Assembly: GCF_008831285.2 (NCBI RefSeq)
Contig: NC_045149.1
Span: 10,940,417-11,004,416, forward strand
Origin: Nymphaea colorata
Lineage: Eukaryota; Streptophyta; Magnoliopsida; Nymphaeales; Nymphaeaceae
Direction: 5' to 3'
Length of the DNA: 64,000 bases
Part shown: piece by piece, positions 23,713-34,700 of the stretch
How positions within the stretch are numbered: the stretch's first letter is position 1
Layout of the letters: each line of letters starts with the position of its first letter
Made by a program: the position numbers and the translations under genes
The notes under the pieces: model-generated
Told to the model about the DNA's origin: nothing
Database searches by the model: none
What the model saw: the letters and a program-made list of their open reading frames with translations, nothing else

Positions 23713-24451
23713 AATCGGACACAAGAAAAAATAGAACAAGAAAATATTGTAATTATCCATTACTATATAAAAGGGGAATTCATGACAGCATGAGACATGT
23801 GCTTGTGTTAGTGAATCACTATATGTGACAACAAAAATGAACAACCAAAAAGGCCAATCAGCATTACTATGCAATATTTTCATAGCCATCAACACTGACA
23901 CACCTTTGTTTGTAGAGGAAAAAAAAAAATCTTGTTTGCAATTAGTTCATCAACTGTTGCCACTTGTCGTCTATAGAAAAACAAAATTCTTCTTCCACAA
24001 ATAGCAAAAGTAAATGGATTATTGATAGACTATAGAGCGCCTCTTGTTGAAATGAAATAAATATTGTAAATGATAGCATATTGTTGAAAAATTTTTGGTT
24101 CACAATAATTTCTCAACTATTATTACCTATTATCTTCATAGCAACAAAATTTTTGTACCACAAAAAGGCAAAACTACGACAACTACTAACCAATTATAGA
24201 AGAGCATCCTATTAAAACTAGACAACAAAAAGTGTCATTTATCTTTTCAGAATTTAGCACATGTGTAATAATTATAATTACTTACACATTTCAACCTTGG
24301 ATAGTTTCTCTTATCATTCCTGTCCTTCTACATGCATGACATTGTCTCTGTTTTGCAACCACACCAGCAATCGAAATGTTCATGCACAATCGTTCAATGG
24401 TACAAATAATATGTAATAGGTAAACTGAAATCAGTTAAATAAACAACTTTA
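23713..24451. other. AT-rich gap, nothing recognised
   Basis: Non-coding between the duplicated segment and the FAR1-like pseudogene. No repeat termini or RNA genes were seen. Confidence 0.4.
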
Positions 24452-25245
24452 CTAGGATTTTATATTCAAAAGACATGTTTGGGAATCATGTCCATGTCGA
24501 CCACGTGCAGCACAAGATCTCATCAATTTAGTTTGATGAATGCCTAAAATAATTCCCTTTGCACTTCCTTTAGCACAAACTGATTCACGGTATGTTAAAA
24601 TCACATCATCGTGTTCATTCTCAGTTGTACTGTGCAACACTTTGATTTGTGCACTTTCATTACAATTGTCATTATAGACAGTTTTTGCCTTATTCATCAC
24701 ATTTCCTAAATGCTCGAACAACTTATCAAACCCACACATTGCATCCTCATAACATTCAACAGCTGACAATGCATGATTAATGCACTTGTGAACTTTTAGA
24801 TACAGAATATTCTACTTCATCAACAAAAAATTGTTGCATCTTCCACTGTTTGGGATGTTAAATAATGTTGTTCCACACATGCTTTCTTGAGTCTGATCCA
24901 TGTTTTAAGTACATAAGCTTCTGGTAATTTGAACATCAGTTCTCATTAAATACTGTAAGCATTTGACATCAAACAACACCAGAAGATACTCATAATTTAC
25001 ATTTACAGCTTGACAAAGATCGACTTCTTTCATCATATGAGATTATGTACTCCTTTATATTTGGAGTTGCTTCAAGTGTAACAATGATATCTTCCATCAC
25101 ATGCTTAACAGTACATGATCTCAATCAGCAACAGGTTGGCTGAGCACAACAATGCAAGTCATAGTTTTCAAAAATTTTACTTGAAAGTGCTTTCTAAACA
25201 TCTCAGGAGTAAAAGTAGTTTGCAAGTGAGTCTCCATAGGATGCC

Positions 25246-25435
25246 TATAACAACCCAACCCACTCCCAGGCTTGGGCCCCTGGTTCGATGGATCCCGACC
25301 CGCCTTCTAGCAGTTTCGGTTCCAATCCTAAAAAGGCTAGGAACCAAGACAATCATCTCATTAAAGCCTCCCTTTATAAGCCCTTGGAAATCTCTCACAA
25401 TCTTCGTTACGAGACTAAACTTTTGGGGTGTTACA
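25246..25435 (-). repeat. TRIM 3' LTR
   Basis: 190 bp, direct partner of 25512-25701. Confidence 0.92.
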
Positions 25436-25511
25436 ATCCACCCTCCTTAAGGCACACTTGTCCGCGCGTATGGGACCCCAGGTCCGAGTGTTGAACCGGC
25501 TTTGATACCAC

Positions 25512-25701
25512 TATAACAACCCGACCCACTCTCGGGCTCGGGCCCCTGGTTCGACAAATCCCAACCCACCCCTTAGCAGTTTCGGTTCCAATCCTAAAAA
25601 GGCTAGGAACCAGGACAATCATCTCATTAAAGCCTCCCTTTATAAGCCCTTGAAGATCTCTCACAATCTTCGATACGGGACTAAACTTTTGGGGTGTTAC
25701 A
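25512..25701 (-). repeat. TRIM 5' LTR
   Basis: 190 bp. In minus sense it is followed by one base and the PBS. Confidence 0.92.
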
Positions 25702-27260
25702 ATGCCCATGTTGTGGTGGGTTCTGTCTCATTGTTCATTTTGAAATCTAAACCCTTTTCATGGTATCGTTGTCTACTAATTGCCTCTTTATATTTTACAA
25801 ATAATTCACTCAAGCTTATATGTATATTGACCCAATTATTAAAATAATTGTTCACGTTTTCAGTTTGCTAGGTCGTAGACATTCCCGCCATGAAAGTGTT
25901 ACTACAATATGGTTTCGCCCATGTACTCCTTTCGTTCCATAAGTTGGCCCATTCAATCTCTTGTAGCTTTGGATATAAACTGATTCTTTGTTCAAATTTT
26001 AAAAACCATACATTCCACAATTGTTTAAAGTAAACATTTTGTTTATACAAATCTCCAACATAAATTGGCACTTTTGTAAATATGTGGCAATTACAACAAC
26101 TATTGACCGTATTTGGGAAAATTTCATTCAGCACTGCCTTCATTGGAAGGGTTTGATCAGTTAGAAATGCTGTTGGAGCTTGACACCACATTGCATGCAG
26201 GCATTCTTGAAAGTGCCACTTGAAAGTTTGTCTTCTCATTAAAAGGACTTGCACAACCAAAAATGATACTTTGGGTATGATGATTCACAACTATGAAGGG
26301 AGCAAATGGCATATGATATGTGTTTCTTTTTTATGTGGTATCGAATGACACTAAGTCTCCAAAGCAATAATTTTGACGTGCGATGGCATCTACTATAAAG
26401 CAATTTCCTACTTGTCCATTTTCAACAACTTGAATAGCATAATAAAAATCTGGATTTTCACCTCTTTTCTTCTTGAAGTAATTTAGCATTGTTTGACAAT
26501 CTTTTCCATAATAAGTCTTTGCAACTTTTCGAGCATGCCTATATAGTTGCTCTTTACTAATTGGCACATGTTATATATCTCCAATCTCGTGTGCAAACAA
26601 ATCCACACCTTTGATATTCTCATCGCTGACCCAAGCATTGCATTTACTATATTCTTCTGAGGAGTGTTTAGCTTTTTTGTTGTTAAATATAATTCATCTT
26701 GGAAGGAGAATGGAGATAAAGATTATGTGGATATTGAATATTATGCACACACCATTTTTTTCTTCTTCAAATCGACTTCAATGGTCATCCATGCTTTGCA
26801 ACCACACCTCACACTTGCATAATTCTTCTTCTCGCTGCCTTTCTGTATCTTTTTTCCATTTCTTCTGCAGATAAACTGTTTCCAACAAATAACACCTTGC
26901 TTCCTTTTTTAGTCATATATACATGTATCGAAACTGCCTGTCCTTGCATACATATTATAGAACTCATAAGCTTTATCAACACTGTCAAATTCCATTCCAA
27001 CATATGGTACATATTCGCTGGAAACATTTGGAATTAATTGTTGTTTTAGGTTTGTCTCTTTAGTACAAGCAACTTCATTCTCGACATCTATTTTTTCATT
27101 CACTTCATCCAAATTAATGTTTTCATATTCCATGCATCTTCATTATCCAAAATCATTGTGATTTTATTGACCTCAACCCTTACCATATGTGCACTTGAAC
27201 TTGCATGAACATCTAGCTTTATTATCACAGTTGAACTTATAGGGCTGCAACTTTGATCCA

Positions 27261-28000
27261 TATTTGAAGATCACCTGAAAATATGAACAACAAAAATATT
27301 TCAATTAGTATACTTTTATACATTTATAAGAATGACCTTATGATAAATGCAAATCAACAATACTTCTGTTGTCACACAAAAAGAGCAAAAGTTTGGTTCT
27401 AGCCATAATCATGAAAAAATCATTATTTTTGAAAAAAATGCAAAAAAACATGAGAAAATGAAATGCTGTTTAAAACTAAAGAAAAACACATTTTTTTGAA
27501 AAAAATGTGAAAAACAAAAAAGACGTGCTTTTAACACGTTTTATTGTGTTTTTTTATTTTTTTATTTTTTAATGCCAAACAGTTTTTTTTTTCTATTTTT
27601 CATTTGTTGCAAATCTACTTATCTTTTGATGTTTGTGTTATTATTTTCTCACTTTATTTGTGACTATACTTCTAACATATAGTAACAGAAAACAATTCCA
27701 TGTGGAATATTATGGTATTTTTAAATAATAAAATAGGAAAAATATTTCGAAGAGGAATAAATGAAGATGTCTTGAGTAATTATGCTAGATTGATGCTACA
27801 GTTTAAATTAGAGAAAAAATAGTCTACCACTAACTAAATTGGATTAAACGTTTAAGTCCCGAAAGCTACCATAAAAAGTTTTACATAAGCACTTCGGTTA
27901 TAAGATAAAATTCCTGAACTACAACCAATGACTAATAGGAAACAATGACCAAGATATAATTATTGAAGCTAAAGCTTTTAACTTAAAATCACCTAGCCAT
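27261..28000. other. AT-rich non-coding
   Basis: A/T-rich with homopolymer runs (27420-27600). Nothing recognisable. Confidence 0.4.
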
Positions 28001-28530
28001 GTAGTATTATGTTTTCAATACATAGGGCATCAATATGAATCAAGCGGCACCGTTTGCATGGAACATATTAAAACGTTAATATACAAATGTACACAACAAA
28101 GTTGCGTACATAATCAGGCACCATGCCATTAAAGGATGAAAAAAACCATTTAGTTGAAATGATTGCCATGAGTTAAGCTCAATCTCATCATAAGGACATT
28201 AAAATGCATCCCTAGTGTGAATAACATGATGAACATGTTAATGCATTAAAAAAAAAGTTTGCCCGTGTAATAGAAAATGATAAAATGGCCAACAAAAAAA
28301 GTACTCAATTAATTAACCAAATACTAAAGCAAAAAGGATTATCATAACTATGTTGCATCAAAAACTGAAAAAAAAATATATATAATTACGATAAAATAGC
28401 CAATAAAAAACAATTATTTAATTAACACCAATACATGGCAGCAAAAAAATTTATTGTAACCAAAAACTGAAAAATAAAATTATAACCAATGAGTGTATAT
28501 AGATATAGAGCTGGTGCACATCCATAACTC
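28001..28530. repeat. Direct duplication, unit 1
   Basis: It shares ordered blocks with 29010-29500: ATGCATGGAACATATTAA-type sequence, GATTAAAGGATGAAAA-type sequence, AAGGACATTAAAATGCATC, and ATATAGAGCTGG at the end. A GC-rich MITE lies between the units. Confidence 0.75.
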
Positions 28531-28631
28531 CATTGAGAGTATCATATTATGTTATCGTTATGCTTCTGCAAATCAGATTGCATGTGACATCTAGCTTTAA
28601 TAGTTTTGTACAAATCAACTTTAATAGTTTT

Positions 28632-29006
28632 CAATAGAGCTGGGCATCAGGCCAGCCCAGCCCCATAAGAGCTGGGTCCAGGCTGGCCCGATAAGAGCTG
28701 GGTCTAGGCTGGCCCGATAAGAGCTGGGTCCGAGCCAGCCCAATGTCTAAAACCCAAACCCGGGCCCGGCCCAGCTTGGTTATGATAAAAAAATATTTTT
28801 TTAATATACATAATTTTTTTTAATAATCAAATATATTTTTAATAATAAAATGTATATTAGTAATAAAATAAAAAATAATATCTAAAAGTTATTGGGCCGA
28901 ATCGAGCCCCCTCGGGTTGACCCGGCAGACTCAATACATTGTTGGGCCGGCCCAAGCCAATCGGGTGCCGGGCACCCGTTGGGTACCCAGTCTGATGTCC
29001 AGGTTG
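28632..29006. mobile_element. MITE-like element with GC-rich arms
   Basis: The left end (GAGCTGGGCATCAGGCC) and the complement of the right end (AACCTGGACATCAGACT) form an imperfect terminal inverted repeat. The interior has a tandem repeat of about 26 bp (GCCCGATAAGAGCTGGGTC, three times, 28660-28740), an AT-rich centre and GGGCCGGCCC-rich arms. A shorter element of the same style is at 62302-62440. The superfamily (perhaps hAT-related) is a guess. Confidence 0.6.
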
Positions 29007-29009
29007 CAT

Positions 29010-29500
29010 AAGGCATCTAAATAAATGAAGCAGCAACATATGCATGGAACATATTAATAAAGTTAACATATAATGCACACACTCAAAGTTACATGCATCA
29101 TCAAGCACTATGCGATTAAAGGATGAAAATGAAAACATTTAGATGAAAGGGTTGCCATGGGTCAAACTCAATCACATCCGAAGGACATTAAAATGCATCT
29201 CTAGTGTGCATAACATAATGAACGTGCTAATGCATTAAAAAAAGAAATGCTTGCGCGTCTGCTCAAATATGATAAGATAGCCAGCAAAAAGGTAATTAAT
29301 TAATTAACCAATTACAAAACAAAAACATTTATCGTAATTCTGTTGCATCAAAAACTGGAAAAGAAATTTATAATTATGGTAAAATAGACAACAGAAAAAA
29401 TAACTAACTAATTAACCAATTAAATTAAACAAAACTGAAAAACAAAATTATAACTAATGGAATGTATATATAGAGCTGGTCCACACCAATAATATATAAC
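29010..29500. repeat. Direct duplication, unit 2
   Basis: Second copy of 28001-28530, in the same orientation and about 1 kb downstream. Confidence 0.75.
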
Positions 29501-29917
29501 TTCACAAAAGCCATCAAGTTGCACATTCCTAGAATTAATACTGAAAAAAAACCAAATTAAGGAAAAAAACAGTCAAATATAAGTATAGCAAAAACATTGT
29601 TTTAACACCTTGTTAGCAATTTGTTCATCATATGTCTAAAGCCAGACATAGAAGGGCAAATAACTTGAGTTAACACTCAATCAAAACCTCCATGTACCAC
29701 TTCTAGGTATTGCCCATTGCCTTTGAAACAAGCAACTCCTCGAATACAGCATGACAATGCACGAACATATACTTGAGAAGATCTAGTGCCATGTTTTGCA
29801 CAACAAAGTGGCAGATGCATCAAAGGTTTTTGAACGGAAACATTTGCAGCCCACCAAACAGCAAGGTAACATTAAATAAGAGAGAGACGGGGACAAGTGG
29901 AAAAAAAAAGAAGATAC

Positions 29918-29983
29918 TGCCACATACGCTGTCCTAAGGCACAGAAGGGGTGGTCCATACGCTGTTCTGTTGAACATAAGGGG
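29918..29983 (-). repeat. 33-bp tandem dimer, copy B
   Basis: Units 29918-29950 and 29951-29983. On the minus strand they read CCCCTTATGTTCAACAGAAC... and CCCCTTCTGTGCCTTAGGAC..., matching the dimer at 6747-6812 unit by unit. Confidence 0.75.
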
Positions 29984-30601
29984 CAGAGAGATAGAAACAG
30001 AGATTTTAAAACGAAAAGCAACTACCATATTCAAAGATATATAGCGATTTCAACCCTTGGTTTACCTTTATCATCACCTTATGGCCATTTAAAAAAGCTC
30101 TAGTTATCTCCTCTTTATAGTCACGGGACACTCTTGAATGCACTTAGAGCGTAAGCTAAGTGAAGTAACACCTCAATTTTTCCTCTATTGTCAATAAAAA
30201 TAGGTCCCAAATGTGTTTCTTCTCCTTCTATGCTCATTGAATGTATGCATTGCCTATGTTTTTATGATAATATTTATGTCTAGCTTGTTGATTTTCTGAT
30301 TCTCAGGTGAATTAACTTTGAGAGTTTGGGATGGGATTTCCTTTCTATTGCATTGACTTTGAGGTTCAGACTTGTCCAACCTGGCAAAACCTTACGACTA
30401 TGTGCATGTTGAAATGCATTTTCATGTCATCCTTATGCTTAACATTGACTACCTTATTTTGCTTGATAAATCATTTGTCAATCGCCTGATTACTGATCCC
30501 AAGAGAAGCACTTTTCGTTTTATTTATAATTATTTTCTCTCCCATACCCATATCTCGGAGAGACATGCTTTCTTGTTGTAGATAAGAGCAAATGAAATAC
30601 G

Positions 30602-30603
<2 letters not shown>
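29984..30603. other. Non-coding
   Basis: No recognisable gene. The plus-strand ORF at 30372-30581 has no identifiable domain. Confidence 0.4.

Positions 30604-30691
<88 letters not shown>
30604..30691. repeat. (TA)n(TG)n compound microsatellite
   Basis: A run of about 25 TA units passes directly into about 17 TG units. Confidence 0.95.
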
Positions 30692-30692
<1 letters not shown>

Positions 30693-30936
30693 TGAATCTT
30701 GTTTTTAAAAGAATTTCAAAAGTAAAAACCCTCTCTAAAGAGGCTATGGAGACTTAGCCTAAGCTCTCTCATGAGCCCAAGTCCATCTCCGGCCTACATT
30801 AAAAACTTGAAGTCTAAAATCCTCAAAATTATCTCTTGAATCTTAGTTTCTAGATAACAATAGAACGTTAGTTATTAAAATATCTCATTGTTTGGCAATT
30901 TTATTATCTTGATTCTTTCTCTCCCTCTTATTAATA

Positions 30937-31009
<73 letters not shown>
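30937..31009. repeat. (TC)n(TA)n compound microsatellite
   Basis: TC run to 30961, then a TA run to about 31008. The ORFs across it on both strands are artefacts of the repeat. Confidence 0.95.
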
Positions 31010-31015
<6 letters not shown>

Positions 31016-31059
31016 TATCTTTTGCCATATTTATCTCATTCTCTTTGATTCTCCTTTCA

Positions 31060-31257
31060 AATATTTTTATAAGTTTTCCTATGCTCTCTCTCAATAAAAC
31101 TTCTTTCAGTTTTTCTTAAACTTTAAAATTTGTCTTTCAACAACTTTTCTATTTTATTCTCTCTCTTTCTTAAAACATCTTTTCCTTTTTTTTAAATGCT
31201 TAAAATCCTTCTTTTTATAAGTTTATATATTTTATTTCTTTGTCTCTAAAACTTCTA

Positions 31258-31294
<37 letters not shown>

Positions 31295-31700
31295 TTAACT
31301 TTAAAATCTCTCTTTTATATGTTTTTAATATATATGTGTATATATTTATCTTAAAATTCTATGTTTAATAAGTTTTCCTTTTCTTTTTCTCTTTGACCAT
31401 CTTTATCTCCCTCTCCTTAACTTTAAAATCTCTCCCTTTCTTAGGATTCACTTTTATGGTTTCTATCTTTCCTCAACTTTTTAATTTTCCTTAAATTTTT
31501 TACTATAATTTTTTCTCACTATATCTTTCATTCCCTTAAAATTTCTCACTTAATAAGTTTTTTTTTTGTCTTTCCTTTAATGAAATTTCTGTTGCAGTTA
31601 ACAATCATCTCTTTTCCAATTATTTTTCCTCTACTAAGATCTCTCCCTTTCTTCCAAATGTCTTTTTCCTAAGATCTAAAATTTCAATTTTAATTTATCG
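31060..31700. repeat. Pyrimidine-rich degenerate repeat tract
   Basis: The plus strand is overwhelmingly T/C. It has recurrent AACTTTAAAATCTCTC-like and ATAAGTTTT phrases and a TC microsatellite at 31258-31291. It looks like a decayed minisatellite rather than a gene. Confidence 0.65.
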
Positions 31701-34700
31701 ACTTCAATAAGGCGAAAGGTCAAGTGATGCATCCAACATTGGAACCATGCTTGATGATCCACAATTCTAGTCCATTTTCAAATTCTTTTTTTGAAAAGAG
31801 TATCATGGTAGAATGTTTTTTTAATATAAAACATATACCAAAGGCGTGAAAATATAGATGTATGTGGTGAGAGGAATTCTCCTAGTGAGTCTTATGGTAA
31901 GAATGAATAATTTTTTTTTAGGCATATAGAATCAATGAATTTATGCATTCACAATCACTTATACAATTGACAAATTATCACAAGCATTTCTCTAAAGAAC
32001 TTAAGCAAATGGACATGAAGCTCTAATTAGGGAGTAACCAAATTGAAGGAATATCTTAAACCTACTTATGATTCCAAGTGAACACTAAATTGATTGCAAA
32101 AGAAGTCTTCGAAACATCAACCTTAGCTTCTAAAATTTGAAGGCTAGTTGCAAAAGATTTCTCAATTCTAAAAGATTTTCTAAGTCAATCTTCAAAAGAA
32201 TTTCCTTGCCAAGCACCACACCACATGTAGGATGAAGAAGATATTCAAGTGAATACAAAAATATATCAAGAGTGAATATAGCCCTTAGATTAGCAACCAC
32301 CAGTAAAGGCGCTGGGAATGACCAATCCTCATACTGAAAAGACAAATCACTTTCTCCTTTATAAAATTTATTTTTCTAAAGCATTCCAAAAACGAAAAAA
32401 GAAAATTTGGGGATGCAAATAGATGGCAACCATGATGGGGACTTGTCATCATTGGGCTTTGGCATTGTTCTCATCAACATTGCATCATATGGTTTGGTTG
32501 AGCTATTTGTTTTCTTGTACAGAAAATTACATATTTGAAAAAGGGATTCAAACATTAAAATGAAAAAAATCAGTTTTTCACAATTAACTACCCAAGCATC
32601 CAACTTTATGAATCTATTTGAAGGGGTAACATACTCAGTTTTTGCTGAAAATTTGTTGATAGACTCAGACATAAAAGAGAAACTAAAAAACTACAAAGCA
32701 CTAAAAAATAATAACTACAAAGAAAATAACGCTTGTACAAAATCAAGCAAAAATTCTGTCTTGTGCAGAAAGTTGCAGAGAATAGACCCATGAAAAACAT
32801 CAAATTGAGGGGTCAAATCAACATGAAATTGCACGAAATTGTAGTTTGCAAAACTAAAATTTATAAAATCAAACTTTTGGATTTTATAGAACTTGATTTG
32901 GAGTCATGGATTGAGAGAATCAAGTCAAACAATTTAGAGAAATTTCAAGACTTGGTTCTGTCAAAAATTTGAGACAGAAAACCCAATTTTGGGAACCAGT
33001 CCAACAAAAGAGTCAAATCACATACACAAACTAAATACATATATAAAACTAGGTTTTCTTTACGATTCGTAAAAAGAGTCTTTGGTTTAGGAGATATAGA
33101 TATTTTAAGTTCAGTAAAAATTTGTCTCACGACAGCTAGTTTGATTTGCACTTAAATTTTGACATCTCTTAAACAAGTGTTTAGCCAAAATCCCTAAATA
33201 TAATGAAACTAATCTCATGAATTAATCAATCAAGCACATTGAAATTCAAAAATGAAGCAAATAAACAAAAAGCTAACACCTAAATGCACAAATCAAATTA
33301 GGCAAAAACAAGAAAAATTAAATACGTATGCATATAAAACAACTACGTGCATGTGCATGTGCATTGATGTGTCATATGTTAAAAAAGGGAAGAAAAAAAA
33401 AGCAAGGGTGTGGAAAAAGAGAGAGAGAATGCCTACTTGAAATCCAAGGAGGAAAGAGGGGGACATGGAAATCAAAAAGTGAGAGAGGGACTAGTTTTGC
33501 TTCTCTTCTTCTTTTTTCTCTTTTCTTCTTGTCTTCTCCTTTTGTCCTTCTTCCATGTGGCTCCACATCCAAGCTTCTTGAGTTCACCTTAAAAAACATG
33601 CACAAAGAGGGGGATCACTAGTATAAGCAAAAAATAAACAAAGTAAACAAGAGAGAGAGGAGAGAGCTTAACTTGAAAAACATGCACAAAGAGGGTAATT
33701 GAGGGCTGGCCGGCCCTCAGCCCTATTTATAATGTTTTGGGCTAGGGTTTAGTTGAATCTAGCGAACCATATTTTTAAAAATTGAAAAGCATAGATTGTT
33801 GAGGTGGTAGGAAAATCAAACGCAAAATATGCTTGAAAATCTAATCAAAGGTTGACATTTTTCTCATGATGCAATTTTTTAAAATGATTTTTTCAAGAAA
33901 TTAAGAGTGGTCTAAGCGAGGGGCAGCAACCCAATGTGCCTCTTCTTTTTAAAAGGACAAAACCCTAGCCATCCCTGAGATGGATGGGCACTATCTATTT
34001 TGCTCAAGGTGGGTCAAGTCGGAGCATTGAATATAAGATTTGATGCTTGATATAGATTTTGGTCTGAAATCTGAGTATGGATTTGGTTCTTGGATTTAGT
34101 TTAAATATGTAAATCATGCTCTGGTTTGAAAAGTAGTATTGTCATGAGATTTTAATCCAAAATAATGCAAATTGCGAATCCAGATTATAGATTTGGGTTT
34201 CAAAATCAAGATTTGAGATACAAGCATAGGACCTGGTCTTAGTATGTTCAAGCTTAGTGCTTGGGGCATTGACCTGGGTTTGTTCTATGCCTGGGCTAGG
34301 CTGGACACAGATCTAGACTAGGGTCTGGTCCAATTGAATTCAGTTTAGGTCAAACTGGGTAACTGTGTTTAGGTATGGATCTGAAGTAGGTTCAGAGCAT
34401 GTTCTAACCCTGTCTGAGCCAGGCTGGACTTAGGTCTACCACATAAAGCATGTAACTTATGTTCATGTGGCTTCTAACTTAGGAAAATATAAAAATAATG
34501 CACATTTGACAAATGATGATTCTACCCCCAACGCATAAACCATGTTCTGGGAGCGAGGGTGGGCACTTGACTATGTAGAATCATGGATAATGCCAAAATA
34601 TATGTTCATATGAAGTTTCAAGAAAAAATGACTTGATTCGCCTTGAAAAATCATTGAAAAGTTAAAATGGAAAATAGAAGCTTTTGACCTTTTTTGGAAG

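Larger units (their letters stand above)
25246..25701 (-). mobile_element. TRIM (terminal-repeat retrotransposon in miniature), 456 bp
   Basis: Two 190-bp LTRs (25246-25435 and 25512-25701) enclose only 76 bp. The element is flanked by a perfect target duplication ATGCC (25241-25245 and 25702-25706). In minus sense the LTR begins TGTAACACCCC. The end reads TTGTTATA, a decayed CA terminus. A PBS TGGTATCAAAGCC (complement at 25498-25510) and a polypurine tract AAGGAGGGTGG (complement at about 25438-25448) occupy the interior. There is no coding capacity. The LTRs differ at about 17 of 190 sites by hand count. Confidence 0.92.
24452..27260 (-). pseudogene. FAR1/FRS-like (Mutator-type transposase) pseudogene
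   Basis: Minus-strand pieces match the FAR1/FRS family, which derives from Mutator-like transposases. The FAR1 DNA-binding start PYVGMEFDSVDKAYEFYNMY lies in 27133-26909. The pre-transposase block MLNYFKKKRGENPDFYYAIQ ending CFGDLVSFDTT is at 26567-26331. The MULE core (AFLTDQTLPMKAVLNEIFPN; FMAGMST) is at 26260-25868. METHLQTTFTPEMFRKHFQV, the block preceding the SWIM region, is at about 25240-25170. A C-terminal ARGRHGHDSQTC knuckle-like end is in 24769-24452. An upstream ATG at 27260 is out of frame with the domain. Frameshifts and stops separate the blocks, and a TRIM (25246-25701) interrupts the coding sequence. It could be a decayed host gene or an autonomous transposon; no terminal repeats were found. 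Confidence 0.82.

Noticed and set aside
30885-31097. Matching ORFs on both strands
   Set aside because: They are translations of TC/TA microsatellites.
33252-33621. Cluster of small ORFs on both strands
   Set aside because: Composed of purine/pyrimidine-biased low-complexity DNA; no domain or splice context.
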